A DNA stretch of 64,000 bases from Rhizobium sp. AC27/96 (GCF_001692325.1 NZ_LXKN01000018.1:961046-1025045), one strand, 5' to 3'; numbered from the stretch's first letter, positions 25,298 through 34,912 are shown. A program made the numbers and translations. Notes: generated by a model from the letters alone, not told the origin.

Positions 25298-26473
25298 TTG
25301 TCGGAAAAAACAGACCAAGATCTGAGGCGGAACGTCGAATTGCTCACCTCTTCCCAGCAGCAGCTTCTGCGCGTGATCAGCCAATCAGGCCCGCTGAGCC
25401 GCACCGTTCTTGCAGCATCCATGGGTTTGAGCAAGGCAGCGATGAGCGGAATTGCCCGTGACCTGATCTCCCTTGGCGTCCTGCACGAGACAGAGACGAT
25501 CTATGGCCAGGGCCGCCCGTCGATCCTGCTGGATCTGCACCCGGAGGGCGCCTTCTTCGTCGGTATTTCATTGCTTGAAGACCCTGCGCCGATGGTGCTC
25601 AGCGATTTCAACGGCAACATCGTCGCACGCCAGACCATGCCGCGATCCCGCGATCCGGAGATTATCGCCGAGTCGATAGCCGAGATGCTGCCGAGACTGC
25701 TGACGGAACGCGAGGATGCACTCCGCAAGCTTTACGGCATCGGCATTGCGCTCTCGGGCTTTGTCGACGAGAAACAGGCAAACTGCGTCCAATCGACATT
25801 GCTCGGCTGGAAGGACGCGCCGCTTGCGAGCATCGTCAGGCAGAAGACCGGCATCGACACCTTCATCGAGAACGACGCAAAGGCCGTCGCCGTCAGCGAG
25901 AAACTGTTCGGCAGCACGCGCGATGTGCAGAACTTCAGCGTGGTCTCCTTCGATGAAGGCATCGGCTGCGCGCATTTCATCGGCGGCAATCTCTATCGCG
26001 GCAATCACGGCGGTGCCGGCGAGATTGCCCATTGCACCATCGAACCCAATGGCTCGCCCTGCCGCTGCGGTAAGCGTGGCTGCCTCGACACGGTCGCCTC
26101 GATGAAGGCGATCAAGGAAATGGCGAAGGCTGAAGGTCTCGCCTGCAATTCTCTCGACGATCTGGAGGCCGAGGCTTCGCTCGGCAATGCGGCAGCCATC
26201 CGCATCCTGCATCGCGCCGGCAATGCGCTTGGCCTGGCAATTGCCCATCTGATCCAGTTCAACGATCCCGGCATGATCCTGATCACCCATGTCGAGGGCC
26301 GCTTCGACGGCCTCTTCGGCACCGTCATGCGCCAGGCAGCCGAGGCGAACGTATTGCCGCGCTATGCCGGCCAGACGCCGATCCGCACGCAGCGCGTCGA
26401 TGGCGATGTCTGGGCACGCGGCGCCGCAAGCATTGCCGCCCATAATTTTCTGATTGGTCCCACCCCGAATTGA
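25298..26473 (+). CDS. ROK-family transcriptional regulator
   Basis: 391 residues. An N-terminal winged helix (LLRVISQSGPLSRTVLAASM, about 20-75) is joined to a ROK sugar-kinase-like domain with the zinc motif CRCGKRGCLDT (about residues 255-265) and NHGGAGEIAH. The kinase phosphate loop is not evident, as usual for repressors (NagC/Mlc type). The only available start is TTG 25298 with no clear ribosome-binding site; the next ATG would remove the DNA-binding domain. It ends 7 bases before the M81 peptidase gene, so the two are likely co-transcribed. Confidence 0.85.
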   Translation: MSEKTDQDLRRNVELLTSSQQQLLRVISQSGPLSRTVLAASMGLSKAAMSGIARDLISLGVLHETETIYGQGRPSILLDLHPEGAFFVGISLLEDPAPMVLSDFNGNIVARQTMPRSRDPEIIAESIAEMLPRLLTEREDALRKLYGIGIALSGFVDEKQANCVQSTLLGWKDAPLASIVRQKTGIDTFIENDAKAVAVSEKLFGSTRDVQNFSVVSFDEGIGCAHFIGGNLYRGNHGGAGEIAHCTIEPNGSPCRCGKRGCLDTVASMKAIKEMAKAEGLACNSLDDLEAEASLGNAAAIRILHRAGNALGLAIAHLIQFNDPGMILITHVEGRFDGLFGTVMRQAAEANVLPRYAGQTPIRTQRVDGDVWARGAASIAAHNFLIGPTPN

Positions 26474-26480
26474 GGTTCCC

Positions 26481-27923
26481 ATGCGCATCGCCGTCGGAGG
26501 CATTCACATCGAATGCAGCACCTATAATCCCGTCCTGAACGAGGAGAAGGATTTTCGCGTTCTTCGTGGCGAAGAGCTGATAGCCGCGCCCTACTTCGCC
26601 TTTCTTCGGGATTATGACGGCGAATTCCTGCCGACCATCCATGCCAGGGCCATCGCCGGCGGTCCGGTCGCCCGCCATACATATGAGGCCTTCAAGGCCG
26701 AGTTCCTGGAGCGCCTGAAGCCATTGCTGCCGCTCGACGGGCTCTACCTTGCCATGCACGGCGCCATGTATGTCGAAGGCATGGAAGATGCCGAGGGCGA
26801 TTGGATCAGCGCCGCGCGCACCGTTGTCGGCGACGATTGCATGGTTTCGGCCAGCTACGATCTGCACGGCAACGTCACCCAGCGCATCATCGATGCGCTC
26901 GACATGTATTCCACCTATCGCACCGCCCCGCATATCGACGTCGAAGAGACCATGCGCCGCGCCGTGAAGATGCTGACGGAAAGCCTGAAGACCGGCGTCA
27001 AGCCGATCCTGCTCTGGGCACCGATCCCTGTGGTATTGCCGGGCGAGCGCACGAGCACTGTCGATGAACCGGCCAAGAGCCTTTATGACATGTTGCCAGA
27101 GATCGATGCCATCGACGGCGTCTGGGATGCCTCGCTGATGGTCGGTTATGTCTGGGCCGACGAGCCGCGTGCCACGGCCGCTGCCATCATGACCGGCACG
27201 GATCGTGCGGTTCTCGAACGGGAAGCGAAACGTCTCGCGCAGGCCTATTGGGATGTGCGCAAGGATTTCGTTTTCGGCTGCGAGACCGGCACCATCGAGG
27301 AGTGCGTTGCCAAGGCAATCGCCAGCCCGACCGCGCCTGTGGTTCTGGCCGAGTCCGGCGATAATCCCACAGGCGGCGGCGTCGGAGATCGCGCCGATGT
27401 GCTCGCTGAGCTTATCGCCAACAATGCGAAGGGCGTCATCTTCGCCGGTATCGCCGATAAGGCAGCCACGGAAGCCTGCTACGCGGCTGGCATTGGCGCC
27501 ACCCTCGATCTCTCGGTTGGCGCATCGCTCGATACGAAGGGAAGCAAGCCCGTAAAAGGCAGCTTCACCGTCAAATTCCTGCTCGAAGCCGCAGACCCGA
27601 TCGATGCGCAGGCGGTGGTCTCCATCGGCGGCATTGATCTGGTGTTGTCGGTAAAGCGCCGCCCCTATCACAATATCTCCGACTTCACGCGCCTTGGCCT
27701 CGATCCGCACAATGCAAAGATCATCGTCGTCAAGTCAGGCTATCTCTCGCCGGAACTGGCGCCGATCGCCAATCCGAACCTGATGGCGCTTTCGCCGGGG
27801 GTCGTCGACCAGTTCGTCGAACGCCTGCCACGATTGCGCAAGACAAAGCCGACCTATCCCTTCGACAAGGACTTCGAGTTCACCCCCGAGACGGCGATCT
27901 CGGCGCGGACCATCGGTCGCTGA
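26481..27923 (+). CDS. M81 (MlrC-like) metallopeptidase family protein
   Basis: 480 residues from ATG 26481, with GAGG at 26472-26475. The N-terminus MRIAVGGIHIECSTYNP, then AMHGAMYVEG, SASYDLHGNVT and the C-terminal SGDNPTGGGVGD are the hallmark segments of the family named after MlrC, the zinc enzyme that cleaves linearised microcystin. In rhizobia such genes commonly sit beside peptide ABC transporters, as here. Cytoplasmic, no signal peptide. The true substrate is unknown; a small peptide or amidated compound taken up by the downstream transporter is the natural guess. Confidence 0.88.
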   Translation: MRIAVGGIHIECSTYNPVLNEEKDFRVLRGEELIAAPYFAFLRDYDGEFLPTIHARAIAGGPVARHTYEAFKAEFLERLKPLLPLDGLYLAMHGAMYVEGMEDAEGDWISAARTVVGDDCMVSASYDLHGNVTQRIIDALDMYSTYRTAPHIDVEETMRRAVKMLTESLKTGVKPILLWAPIPVVLPGERTSTVDEPAKSLYDMLPEIDAIDGVWDASLMVGYVWADEPRATAAAIMTGTDRAVLEREAKRLAQAYWDVRKDFVFGCETGTIEECVAKAIASPTAPVVLAESGDNPTGGGVGDRADVLAELIANNAKGVIFAGIADKAATEACYAAGIGATLDLSVGASLDTKGSKPVKGSFTVKFLLEAADPIDAQAVVSIGGIDLVLSVKRRPYHNISDFTRLGLDPHNAKIIVVKSGYLSPELAPIANPNLMALSPGVVDQFVERLPRLRKTKPTYPFDKDFEFTPETAISARTIGR

Positions 27924-27930
27924 ACCCCAA

Positions 27931-27952
27931 GCCCGGCGCCAATACGCCGGGC
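27931..27952 (+). terminator. Hairpin after the M81 gene
   Basis: GCCCGGCG (27931-27938) and CGCCGGGC (27945-27952) with a 6-base loop, starting 8 bases after the stop. The run that follows is AAAATC, so termination may be factor-dependent. It marks the end of the ROK-M81 unit. Confidence 0.55.
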
Positions 27953-28012
27953 AAAATCTATCCAGAATTGCACTCAGACGGCACTGTTTCAAAGGCCGTT
28001 TCGGTGCATTGC

Positions 28013-28105
28013 GCACAAACATTGTGCATTGCATAAATTGCACAAAAAAGAGCTTGACGGCAGGGTTGTGTTGAACTTTTATTGAACCAATTCGAAATTG
28101 GTTCA
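28013..28105. promoter_or_regulatory. Cluster of palindromic operators upstream of the second FadR-type gene
   Basis: Three structures are seen. GCACAA-ACA-TTGTGC at 28013-28027 has perfect 6-base arms. TTGTGCA (28022-28028) and TGCACAA (28039-28045) form 7-base arms 10 bases apart. TGAACCAATT (28083-28092) and AATTGGTTCA (28096-28105) form perfect 10-base arms around CGA. The last ends 9 bases before ATG 28115. Arms with a 3-base centre suit a GntR dimer, so autoregulation is likely. Confidence 0.6.
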
Positions 28106-28114
28106 CCCCTCGAC

Positions 28115-28852
28115 ATGGCAATCAGCAGCCTTCCGGAGAATTCGGTCTATGCCCTGGAAAAGCTCCGGGGCCTTTTGAATTCGGATGAATTGTCGGGAGA
28201 CGGAAAACTTCCGACTGAGCGCGCCCTGTCGGAAACCTTCGGCATCAGCCGCCGCGCCATCCGGCGAGCGCTGGAGGTACTGGAGGCCGAGGGTCGCGTG
28301 TGGCGACGCCAGGGTTCTGGAACCTATGCCGGGCAGCGCCCGGACGGCTGGAGCGAGCATGTCAGTTCACTGGTCGCCGGCACCGATCTCATGGAAGTCA
28401 TGGAGGTGCGCCTGCGCATCGAGCCGCAATTGGCCCAGCTAGCGGCCATGCGCGCCAAGCCCGATGACATCGACCGCATGTATGAATTGACGAAGAAAAT
28501 CACCGCCAGCGACGATGCCGACAGCCGCGAGCTTTGGGATGGCGCGCTACATCGGCTGATCGCCGAAAGTGCCGGCAACCAGTTCTTTTTGACCATCTTC
28601 GACGTCATCAACCATGTTCGCCAGGACGAGGCATGGCAAACCATTCGCGAATTGGCCCGCAGCATCAACAAGACGCGCCCAGTCTCCTATGCGCAGCATA
28701 TGGCGATCATCGACGCCATTGCAGCGCGCAACCCGATGCGTGCGGCCGAAGCCATGCGCGAGCATCTGCTGATGCTCCAGGAAAGCCTGATCCGTATCAC
28801 CTCGCTCGATGCGCGACACCAGCAGGAACCGCTGACTGAAGAGGTGGGCTGA
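28115..28852 (+). CDS. GntR-family regulator, FadR subfamily
   Basis: 245 residues from ATG 28115. An in-frame TTG at 28082 would place the 10-base palindrome inside the gene and is rejected. Winged helix KLPTERALSETFGISRRAIR (about residues 30-70, ending in the GSGTYAG wing), then an FCD domain with LHRLIAESAGNQFFLTIFD. No Shine-Dalgarno is obvious. It is followed 85 bases later by the peptide transporter operon, which it probably controls, with the imported peptide or a breakdown product as effector. Confidence 0.87.
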   Translation: MAISSLPENSVYALEKLRGLLNSDELSGDGKLPTERALSETFGISRRAIRRALEVLEAEGRVWRRQGSGTYAGQRPDGWSEHVSSLVAGTDLMEVMEVRLRIEPQLAQLAAMRAKPDDIDRMYELTKKITASDDADSRELWDGALHRLIAESAGNQFFLTIFDVINHVRQDEAWQTIRELARSINKTRPVSYAQHMAIIDAIAARNPMRAAEAMREHLLMLQESLIRITSLDARHQQEPLTEEVG

Positions 28853-28937
28853 CCAAAGGCCTGCCCGCACCAGACCACGGCCGGAGAGGAAACCGGCCGA
28901 GACTGCAAAAAACGAAAATCATAATCAGGAGAACAAG

Positions 28938-30446
28938 ATGAAGATCGCCAAATTCCTGACATCGCTTGCCGCCGGTGCCTTGGTTGCATTGCCGGCTTTC
29001 GCTGTCGAACTCAAGATCGGCCTGCAGGATGATGCCGACGCGCTGGACCCGGCTCAATCGCGCACATTCGTCGGCCGCATCGTCTATACCGCCCTTTGCG
29101 ACAAGCTTGTCGACGTCACCCCGGATCTGCAGTTCGTGCCGCAGCTCGCCACCTCGTGGAAATGGTCCGCTGATGGCAAGCAGCTGATCATGGAACTGCG
29201 CCAGGGCGTCAAGTTCCAGGACGAGACGCCGTTCAACGCACAGGCGGTGGTCGATAATATCCAGCGCTACCAGACCTTGCCGGAATCGCGCCGCAAAAGC
29301 GAGCTCTCCTCCGTCGCCAAAGTCGAGGCATCGGGCGAATACCAAGTCACCTTCACGTTGAAGGCGCCCGACGTCACGCTGCTCGCCCAGCTTTCCGACC
29401 GTTCCGGCATGATGATCTCGCCGACGGCGGCGAAAGCCACCGGAGCGAAGTTCGGCGATCATCCCGTCTGCTCCGGGCCGTTCAAGTTCGTCGAGCGCGT
29501 ACAACAGGACCGCATCGTGCTTGAGAAGTTCCAGGATTACTGGAACAAGGACAATATCTTCATCGACAAGGTCACCTACCTGCCGATCCCCGACACGACG
29601 GTTCGCCTCGCAAACCTGCGCTCCGGCGATCTCGACATGATCGAGCGCGTGGCGGCATCCGATGTCGGCACGGTGAAGAGCGACCCCAATCTCGTTTATG
29701 CCGATGCGATCGGCACCGGCTGGCTCGGCGTCTATGCCAATGTCGGCAATGGTGCGCGCGCCGATAATCCGCTCGGCAAAGACAAGCGCCTGCGTCAGGC
29801 CTTCTCGCTGGCGATTGATCGCGAAGCCGCCATGCAGATCGTCTTTGACGGCACCGGTCTTGCCGGCAATCAGCCATTCGCACCCAACAGCCCGTGGTTC
29901 GACAAGGATGTGCCGGTTCCCGCCCGAGACGTCGACAAGGCCAAGGCCCTCATCAAGGAAGCCGGCTTCGACCGGATCCCCGTCGAGCTTGCGGTCGCCA
30001 ACAATCCCGTCTCGATGCAGATGATGCAGATCATCCAGTCTATGGTCGCCGAAGCCGGTTTCGATGTGACGCTGAAAACTACCGAATTTGCGACGCTGCT
30101 GGACGCGCAGTCGAGCGGCAACTACCAGCTCAGCCGATCTGATTGGTCCGGCCGCTCCGATCCCGACGGCAATATCCAGCAATTCGTGACGACCGGCGCC
30201 GGCCTCAACGATTCCAAATACAGCAATCCCGAGGTCGACAAGCTGCTGCTTGAGGCACGCCAGTCCCAGGACAATGCCGTGCGCAAGCAGAAATACGATG
30301 CAGCCGAGGCCATCCTAGACAAGGACCTGCCGATCATCTTCCTCGGACATCAGGCCTGGATCTGGGCCTACAACAAGAAGGTGTCCGGCTTCGTTGCCTC
30401 GCCAGACGGAATGATCCGTCTTGCCGGTGTGAAGAAGAGCAACTGA
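28938..30446 (+). CDS. Peptide ABC transporter substrate-binding protein (SBP_bac_5 family)
   Basis: 502 residues with a Sec signal peptide (MKIAKFLTSLAAGALVALPA, cut after AFA). The mature protein begins VELKIGLQDDADALDPAQSR, and the lobe segments GVKFQDETPFNAQAVVDN and RQAFSLAIDREA identify the DppA/GsiB/OppA family, which captures di- to oligopeptides or glutathione in the periplasm. AGGAGA precedes the ATG. A strong hairpin (30455-30479) follows the stop, before the permeases. The gamma-glutamyltransferase homologue downstream favours gamma-glutamyl peptides as ligand (inference). Confidence 0.9.
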   Translation: MKIAKFLTSLAAGALVALPAFAVELKIGLQDDADALDPAQSRTFVGRIVYTALCDKLVDVTPDLQFVPQLATSWKWSADGKQLIMELRQGVKFQDETPFNAQAVVDNIQRYQTLPESRRKSELSSVAKVEASGEYQVTFTLKAPDVTLLAQLSDRSGMMISPTAAKATGAKFGDHPVCSGPFKFVERVQQDRIVLEKFQDYWNKDNIFIDKVTYLPIPDTTVRLANLRSGDLDMIERVAASDVGTVKSDPNLVYADAIGTGWLGVYANVGNGARADNPLGKDKRLRQAFSLAIDREAAMQIVFDGTGLAGNQPFAPNSPWFDKDVPVPARDVDKAKALIKEAGFDRIPVELAVANNPVSMQMMQIIQSMVAEAGFDVTLKTTEFATLLDAQSSGNYQLSRSDWSGRSDPDGNIQQFVTTGAGLNDSKYSNPEVDKLLLEARQSQDNAVRKQKYDAAEAILDKDLPIIFLGHQAWIWAYNKKVSGFVASPDGMIRLAGVKKSN

Positions 30447-30454
30447 GCCAGAAC

Positions 30455-30479
30455 GCCATGCGGGCCTCCCCCGCATGGC
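30455..30479 (+). promoter_or_regulatory. Stem-loop between binding-protein and permease genes
   Basis: GCCATGCGGG (30455-30464) and CCCGCATGGC (30470-30479) form a perfect 10-base stem with a 5-base loop, 8 bases after the binding-protein stop and without a T-run. Such structures usually protect the upstream message and lower downstream expression, giving excess binding protein. Confidence 0.6.
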
Positions 30480-30515
30480 TCTTCCGGCATTCGATAGCGC
30501 GGCGAGGATCTGCCC

Positions 30516-31463
30516 ATGTATAGCTATATCGGAAAGAGGCTGCTCGTCGCGATACCGACGCTGCTGATCATTTCGATCTTCGTCTTCTCCCTGCAGAAGC
30601 TTCTGCCGGGCGACCCCGTGCTGGCCATGGCTGGCGAGGAGCGCGATCCGCAGGTTCTCGAGCTGCTGCGCGAGAAGTATCGCCTGAACGACCCCGTCAT
30701 CTATCAATATGGTTACTGGCTGCAGGGTGTCGCCAAGGGTGATCTCGGCGTTTCGCTGCGCACCAACCAACCGGTGCTGACGCTGGTTGCCGAAAAGCTG
30801 CCGGTCACCATCCAGCTTGCCGTCATGTCGATGATCTTCGCCTTCGCCATCGGCATTCCAATGGGCATATTGGCGGCTGTGAAAAAGAACACATTCATCG
30901 ATTTCCTGGCCAATATCGTTGCCCTCTGCGGCCTGTCTGTGCCAAATTTCTGGCTCGGCATCATGCTGATCCTGCTGGTTTCCGTGAAGCTTCACTGGCT
31001 GCCGGCTTCCGGATATCAGCCATTCTTCGAGGCCCCCTGGCGCTCGATCCAGACCATGCTGATGCCGGCCTTCGTGCTCGGCAATGCGCTCGCAGCCACG
31101 CTGATGCGCCACACTCGCTCTTCGATGCTCAGCGTGCTTAGCGCCGACTATATCCGTACGGCCCGCGCCAAGGGCCTGCCGGAGACGGCGGTGGTCCTGC
31201 AGCACAGCTTCCGCAATGCCGTCCTGCCCATTGTCACCGTCAGCGCCCTGCTCTTCGGCGAGCTTCTGGCCGGCGCTGTCCTGACCGAACAGATCTTCAC
31301 CATCCCCGGCTTCGGCAAGCTGATCGTCGATGCCGTCTTCAACCGGGATTACGCAGTCGTCCAGGGCGTCGTGCTCTGCACGGCTATCGGCTTCATCGCG
31401 ATGAACCTGATCGCCGACATTCTCTATGTCCTCCTCAATCCACGCATGAGGGCAGCCCTATGA
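30516..31463 (+). CDS. Peptide ABC transporter permease (DppB type)
   Basis: 315 residues, six membrane helices. It opens MYSYIGKRLLVAIPTLLIIS, the typical DppB/GsiC start, and has the periplasmic LLPGDPVLAMAGEE segment. The cytoplasmic EAA loop is TARAKGLPETAVVLQHSFRN. The stop overlaps the next permease start by 4 bases (ATGA), so the pair is translationally coupled and presumably forms the heterodimeric channel. Confidence 0.92.
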   Translation: MYSYIGKRLLVAIPTLLIISIFVFSLQKLLPGDPVLAMAGEERDPQVLELLREKYRLNDPVIYQYGYWLQGVAKGDLGVSLRTNQPVLTLVAEKLPVTIQLAVMSMIFAFAIGIPMGILAAVKKNTFIDFLANIVALCGLSVPNFWLGIMLILLVSVKLHWLPASGYQPFFEAPWRSIQTMLMPAFVLGNALAATLMRHTRSSMLSVLSADYIRTARAKGLPETAVVLQHSFRNAVLPIVTVSALLFGELLAGAVLTEQIFTIPGFGKLIVDAVFNRDYAVVQGVVLCTAIGFIAMNLIADILYVLLNPRMRAAL

Positions 31464-32338
31464 GCACGATCGTACAGACGGCCGCAGCCGCGCCCTCAGC
31501 CAAGCGCGCTCCCAATCGGGCCTGGCGCAAGTTGAAGGCCAACAAGGGCGCGCTCGTCGGGCTTGGCATCATCCTTTTCTTTACCGTGCTCGCAGTGCTG
31601 GCACCGCTCCTACCCATCCCCGATCCTGTCGCCACCAGCTGGTCGGCGATCCGCAAGGCGCCGTCGGCAGCGCATTGGCTCGGCACCGACGATCTCGGCC
31701 GGGACATCCTCTCCCGCATGATCTGGGGAGCGCAGGCGTCCTTGATGGCCGGCATCTTCTCGGTCGCCATCGCCGTCGCCATCGGTGTGCCCTTCGGCCT
31801 GATATCCGGCTATTACGGCGGCTGGATCGATCAGATCATCTCTCGCATCACCGAAGCCTTCCTGGCGATGCCCTTCCTCATCACTGCCATTGCGCTTGCC
31901 GCCTTTCTCGGACCGAGCCTCACCAATGCGATGATCGCCATCGGCCTTTCGGCAACGCCGGTCTTCGTGCGGCTGACGCGCGGTCAGGTGCTGGCGGTGA
32001 AGACAGAAGAATATGTCGAAGGCGCCCGATCGATCGGATTGCGTCACTTCAGCATCATCACCCGCTATATCCTGCCGAACGTCTTTGCACCCATCCTGGT
32101 GCAGGCAACGCTCACCATCGCGACAGCCATCATCGCAGAGGCCAGCCTTTCCTTCCTTGGGCTCGGCCAGCAGCCGCCGGCTCCGAGCTGGGGCTCGATG
32201 CTCAATGTCGCCAAAAACTATCTCGAACAGGCGCCCTGGATGGCCATGTGGCCGGGTGCCGCCATCTTTCTCGTCGTGATCGGCTTCAATCTCCTCGGCG
32301 ACGGCCTGCGCGATGCGCTCGACCCGCGCGAAGCATGA
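31460..32338 (+). CDS. Peptide ABC transporter permease (DppC type)
   Basis: 292 residues. A basic cytoplasmic N-terminus (AKRAPNRAWRKLKANKGAL) leads to the first helix, then WLGTDDLGRDILSRMIWGAQ, the DppC hallmark. The EAA loop is GARSIGLRHFSIITRYILPN. Ends in DGLRDALDPREA as family members do. Second half of the import channel. Confidence 0.92.
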   Translation: MSTIVQTAAAAPSAKRAPNRAWRKLKANKGALVGLGIILFFTVLAVLAPLLPIPDPVATSWSAIRKAPSAAHWLGTDDLGRDILSRMIWGAQASLMAGIFSVAIAVAIGVPFGLISGYYGGWIDQIISRITEAFLAMPFLITAIALAAFLGPSLTNAMIAIGLSATPVFVRLTRGQVLAVKTEEYVEGARSIGLRHFSIITRYILPNVFAPILVQATLTIATAIIAEASLSFLGLGQQPPAPSWGSMLNVAKNYLEQAPWMAMWPGAAIFLVVIGFNLLGDGLRDALDPREA

Positions 32339-32360
32339 ATAAACTGAAAAGGTGCCCCCA

Positions 32361-34148
32361 ATGACCGCATTCACCACTCGCCCTGAAATTCTCGGAACCT
32401 TCGGCGTCGTCACGTCAACGCACTGGATCGCCTCCGCCGTCGGCATGAGCATTCTCGAAAAGGGCGGCAACGCCTTCGACGCCGCCGTCGCGACCGGCTT
32501 CGTGCTGCAGATCGTCGAGCCGCATCTCTGTGGGCCAGGCGGCGATATGCCGGCCATCCTCTATTCGAAGAAAAAGGACAAGGTCGAGGTCATCTGTGCC
32601 CAGGCGCCGGCGCCGGCTGGAGCGACGATCGAGCACTATACGAAGGAAGGGCTGAAGCTGATCCCCGGAGATGGCCTGCTCGCCACCGTCACTCCCGGTG
32701 CCTTCGACGGCTGGATGCTGATGCTGCGCGACTACGGCAGGCTCACCGTCCGCGACGTCCTTGAACCGGCCATCCATTATGCCGAGAACGGCCACCCCAT
32801 CCTGCCGCGTGTTTCCGCCACCATCGCAGGTCTTGCCGATTTCTATCGCGGGGAGTGGCCGACCTCCTATGAGACCTGGCTCCCCGGAGGCTCCGCCCCG
32901 GAACCCTGGTCCAACTTCAAAAATCCGGTTCTTGCCGAAACCTGGAAGCGTGTCGTTGCGGAGGCCGAAAGCAAGAGCGACCGCGAAGAACAGATCGAGG
33001 CGGCCCGCGATGCCTTTTATCGCGGCTTTGTTGCGGAGGCGATCGACACCTATGTCAGCAAGGCCGAAGTGATGGATGCGAGCGGCCAGCGCCACAAGGG
33101 CGTGCTGACGGCCGACGATATGGCCAATTGGTCCGCCACGATCGAGGAACCGAAGACCTACGACTATCACGGCTGGACCGTCGCCAAGATCGGTCCGTGG
33201 GGCCAAGGACCGGTCTTCCTGCAGGCTCTGTCGCTGCTCAAGGGCTTCGACATTGGCGGTATGGATCCGGCAGGCACGGACTTCGTTCACACGGTCACGG
33301 AAGCGATGAAGCTCGCCTTTGCCGATCGAGAAGTCTATTACGGCGATCCGAATTTCACGACCGTACCGCTCGATACGCTGCTGTCGGATGCCTATGCCGA
33401 TGAGCGCCGCAAGCTCATTTCCCCGGAGGCCTCACTTGCGTTGCGCCCAGGCAAGCTGCCGGGATTCGAGAGCCAGTACGATCTCACCATGAAGATGCTC
33501 GAAACTCCCGAAGCCAAGGGCGGCGCGGTCTATGAGCCCACCATGTCGCATCTCACCGAAAAGCGCGGCGACACCGTGCATATCGACGTGATCGACCGCG
33601 AGGGCAATATGGTCTCCGTCACTCCCTCCGGCGGCTGGCTGCAATCCTCACCGATCATTCCCGGCCTCGGCTTCTGCCTGAATTCGCGTGCGCAAATGTT
33701 CTGGCTGAAGCCGGGCCTGCCCTCCTCGCTTGCCCCGGGCAAACGCCCGCGTACGACGCTGACCCCGACGCTGGCGCTGCGCGAGGGCCGGCCGACACTC
33801 GCCTTCGGCACGCCCGGCGGTGATCAGCAGGAACAATGGCAGCTCTCCTTCTTCCTGCGCTATGTCCACCACGGACTGAACCTGCAGGAAGCGATCGACA
33901 AACCGCTGTTCCACAGCACCCATTTCCCGAGCTCCTTCTATCCGCGCACACGCGAGCCCGGCGGCCTGACGGCGGAGGCGAACTTCAACACCGAAGTGCT
34001 CGATGCCCTCCGCAGGAAAGGCCATCAGCTAACCGTTGCGCCGGAATGGACCGTGGGGCGGCTTACCGCAGCGCGGCGAGATAAAGATGGCCTCTTGCGC
34101 GCTGCAGCAACACCGCGTTTGATGCAAGCCTACGCCATTGGGAGATAG
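32361..34148 (+). CDS. Gamma-glutamyltransferase family protein
   Basis: 595 residues from ATG 32361, with AAAAGG upstream (an in-frame GTG at 32352 overlaps it). Ntn-hydrolase precursors of this family self-cleave before a Thr that becomes the nucleophile; here Thr405 in RGDTVHIDV is the candidate. Other family segments: EKGGNAFDAAVATGFVL, CGPGGDMPAIL, TVTPGAFDGW and FGTPGGDQQEQW. No signal peptide is visible, unlike periplasmic GGT, so it probably acts in the cytoplasm on imported peptides. Encoded between the permeases and a DUF1028 gene. A paralogue lies at 46934. Confidence 0.87.
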   Translation: MTAFTTRPEILGTFGVVTSTHWIASAVGMSILEKGGNAFDAAVATGFVLQIVEPHLCGPGGDMPAILYSKKKDKVEVICAQAPAPAGATIEHYTKEGLKLIPGDGLLATVTPGAFDGWMLMLRDYGRLTVRDVLEPAIHYAENGHPILPRVSATIAGLADFYRGEWPTSYETWLPGGSAPEPWSNFKNPVLAETWKRVVAEAESKSDREEQIEAARDAFYRGFVAEAIDTYVSKAEVMDASGQRHKGVLTADDMANWSATIEEPKTYDYHGWTVAKIGPWGQGPVFLQALSLLKGFDIGGMDPAGTDFVHTVTEAMKLAFADREVYYGDPNFTTVPLDTLLSDAYADERRKLISPEASLALRPGKLPGFESQYDLTMKMLETPEAKGGAVYEPTMSHLTEKRGDTVHIDVIDREGNMVSVTPSGGWLQSSPIIPGLGFCLNSRAQMFWLKPGLPSSLAPGKRPRTTLTPTLALREGRPTLAFGTPGGDQQEQWQLSFFLRYVHHGLNLQEAIDKPLFHSTHFPSSFYPRTREPGGLTAEANFNTEVLDALRRKGHQLTVAPEWTVGRLTAARRDKDGLLRAAATPRLMQAYAIGR

Positions 34149-34153
34149 CGCCG

Positions 34154-34912
34154 ATGACCTGGTCGATCGTTGCCCGTGAGCCGGAAACGGGCCATCTCGC
34201 CATTGCAGTCGCCACGCGCTTCTTTGCCGTCGGCAGCATCGTGCCGCATGTTCGCGGCGGCATCGGCGCTGTCGCGACACAGGCCTTTGCCAGCCCGCTT
34301 TACGGCATCGATGGACTAGCGATGCTGGCTGCAGGTCACGCGCCGAGCCAGATCATCGAAACGCTAAGTGCCCGTGACGAGGGGCGCGAGCAGCGGCAGT
34401 TTCACCTGATCGACAGCAAGGGCAACAACGCTGCCTTCACCGGTGCCAAGTGCGTCGATTGGGCAGGCCATCTGGTCGATGACAATGTCTCGGTTGCCGG
34501 CAATATGCTGGCGGGTCCGCAGGTGATTGCCGAGACGCTTGCGACCTTCAAGAAGACCGAAGGAAAGCCGCTCGCAGACCGGCTGCTCGAAGCCATGCGT
34601 GCCGGTGAGAATGTCGGCGGCGACAAGCGCGGCAAGCAATCGGCCGCACTCGTGATTTACCGCGATCAGGACTATGCCTGGCTGAACATCCGCGTCGATG
34701 ACAGCGCCGATCCGCTCACCGAACTTGAGCGGCTCCATGCCGTCGCACAGGAACGCTATCTCCATGTCGGCGAAACCATGCCGACACGGCAGAACCCGAG
34801 CGGGATGACCGACCGCCGCGAGATCGATGAGAAGATTGCGGCTCTCGACGCTGCAAGGATTGCCGAGGGGCGTCCTTCGGCTTCCTTCGCCACCACACCG
34901 GTACCATCATGA
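34154..34912 (+). CDS. DUF1028 family protein
   Basis: 252 residues, starting 5 bases after the GGT-like stop. The MTWSIVAREPETGHLAIAVA opening, GIGAVATQAFASPLYG and AGNMLAGPQVI are the DUF1028 signature; the fold is related to Ntn-hydrolases, which agrees with a peptidase or amidase role, but no enzymatic activity is established to my knowledge. No signal peptide. Its repeated presence beside peptide transporters and GGT homologues suggests a joint role in breaking down the imported peptide. Confidence 0.88.
   Translation: MTWSIVAREPETGHLAIAVATRFFAVGSIVPHVRGGIGAVATQAFASPLYGIDGLAMLAAGHAPSQIIETLSARDEGREQRQFHLIDSKGNNAAFTGAKCVDWAGHLVDDNVSVAGNMLAGPQVIAETLATFKKTEGKPLADRLLEAMRAGENVGGDKRGKQSAALVIYRDQDYAWLNIRVDDSADPLTELERLHAVAQERYLHVGETMPTRQNPSGMTDRREIDEKIAALDAARIAEGRPSASFATTPVPS

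Noticed and set aside
26325..27710. 461-codon minus-strand frame opposite the M81 gene
   Set aside because: Complementary-strand artefact; the plus-strand protein contains all family motifs.
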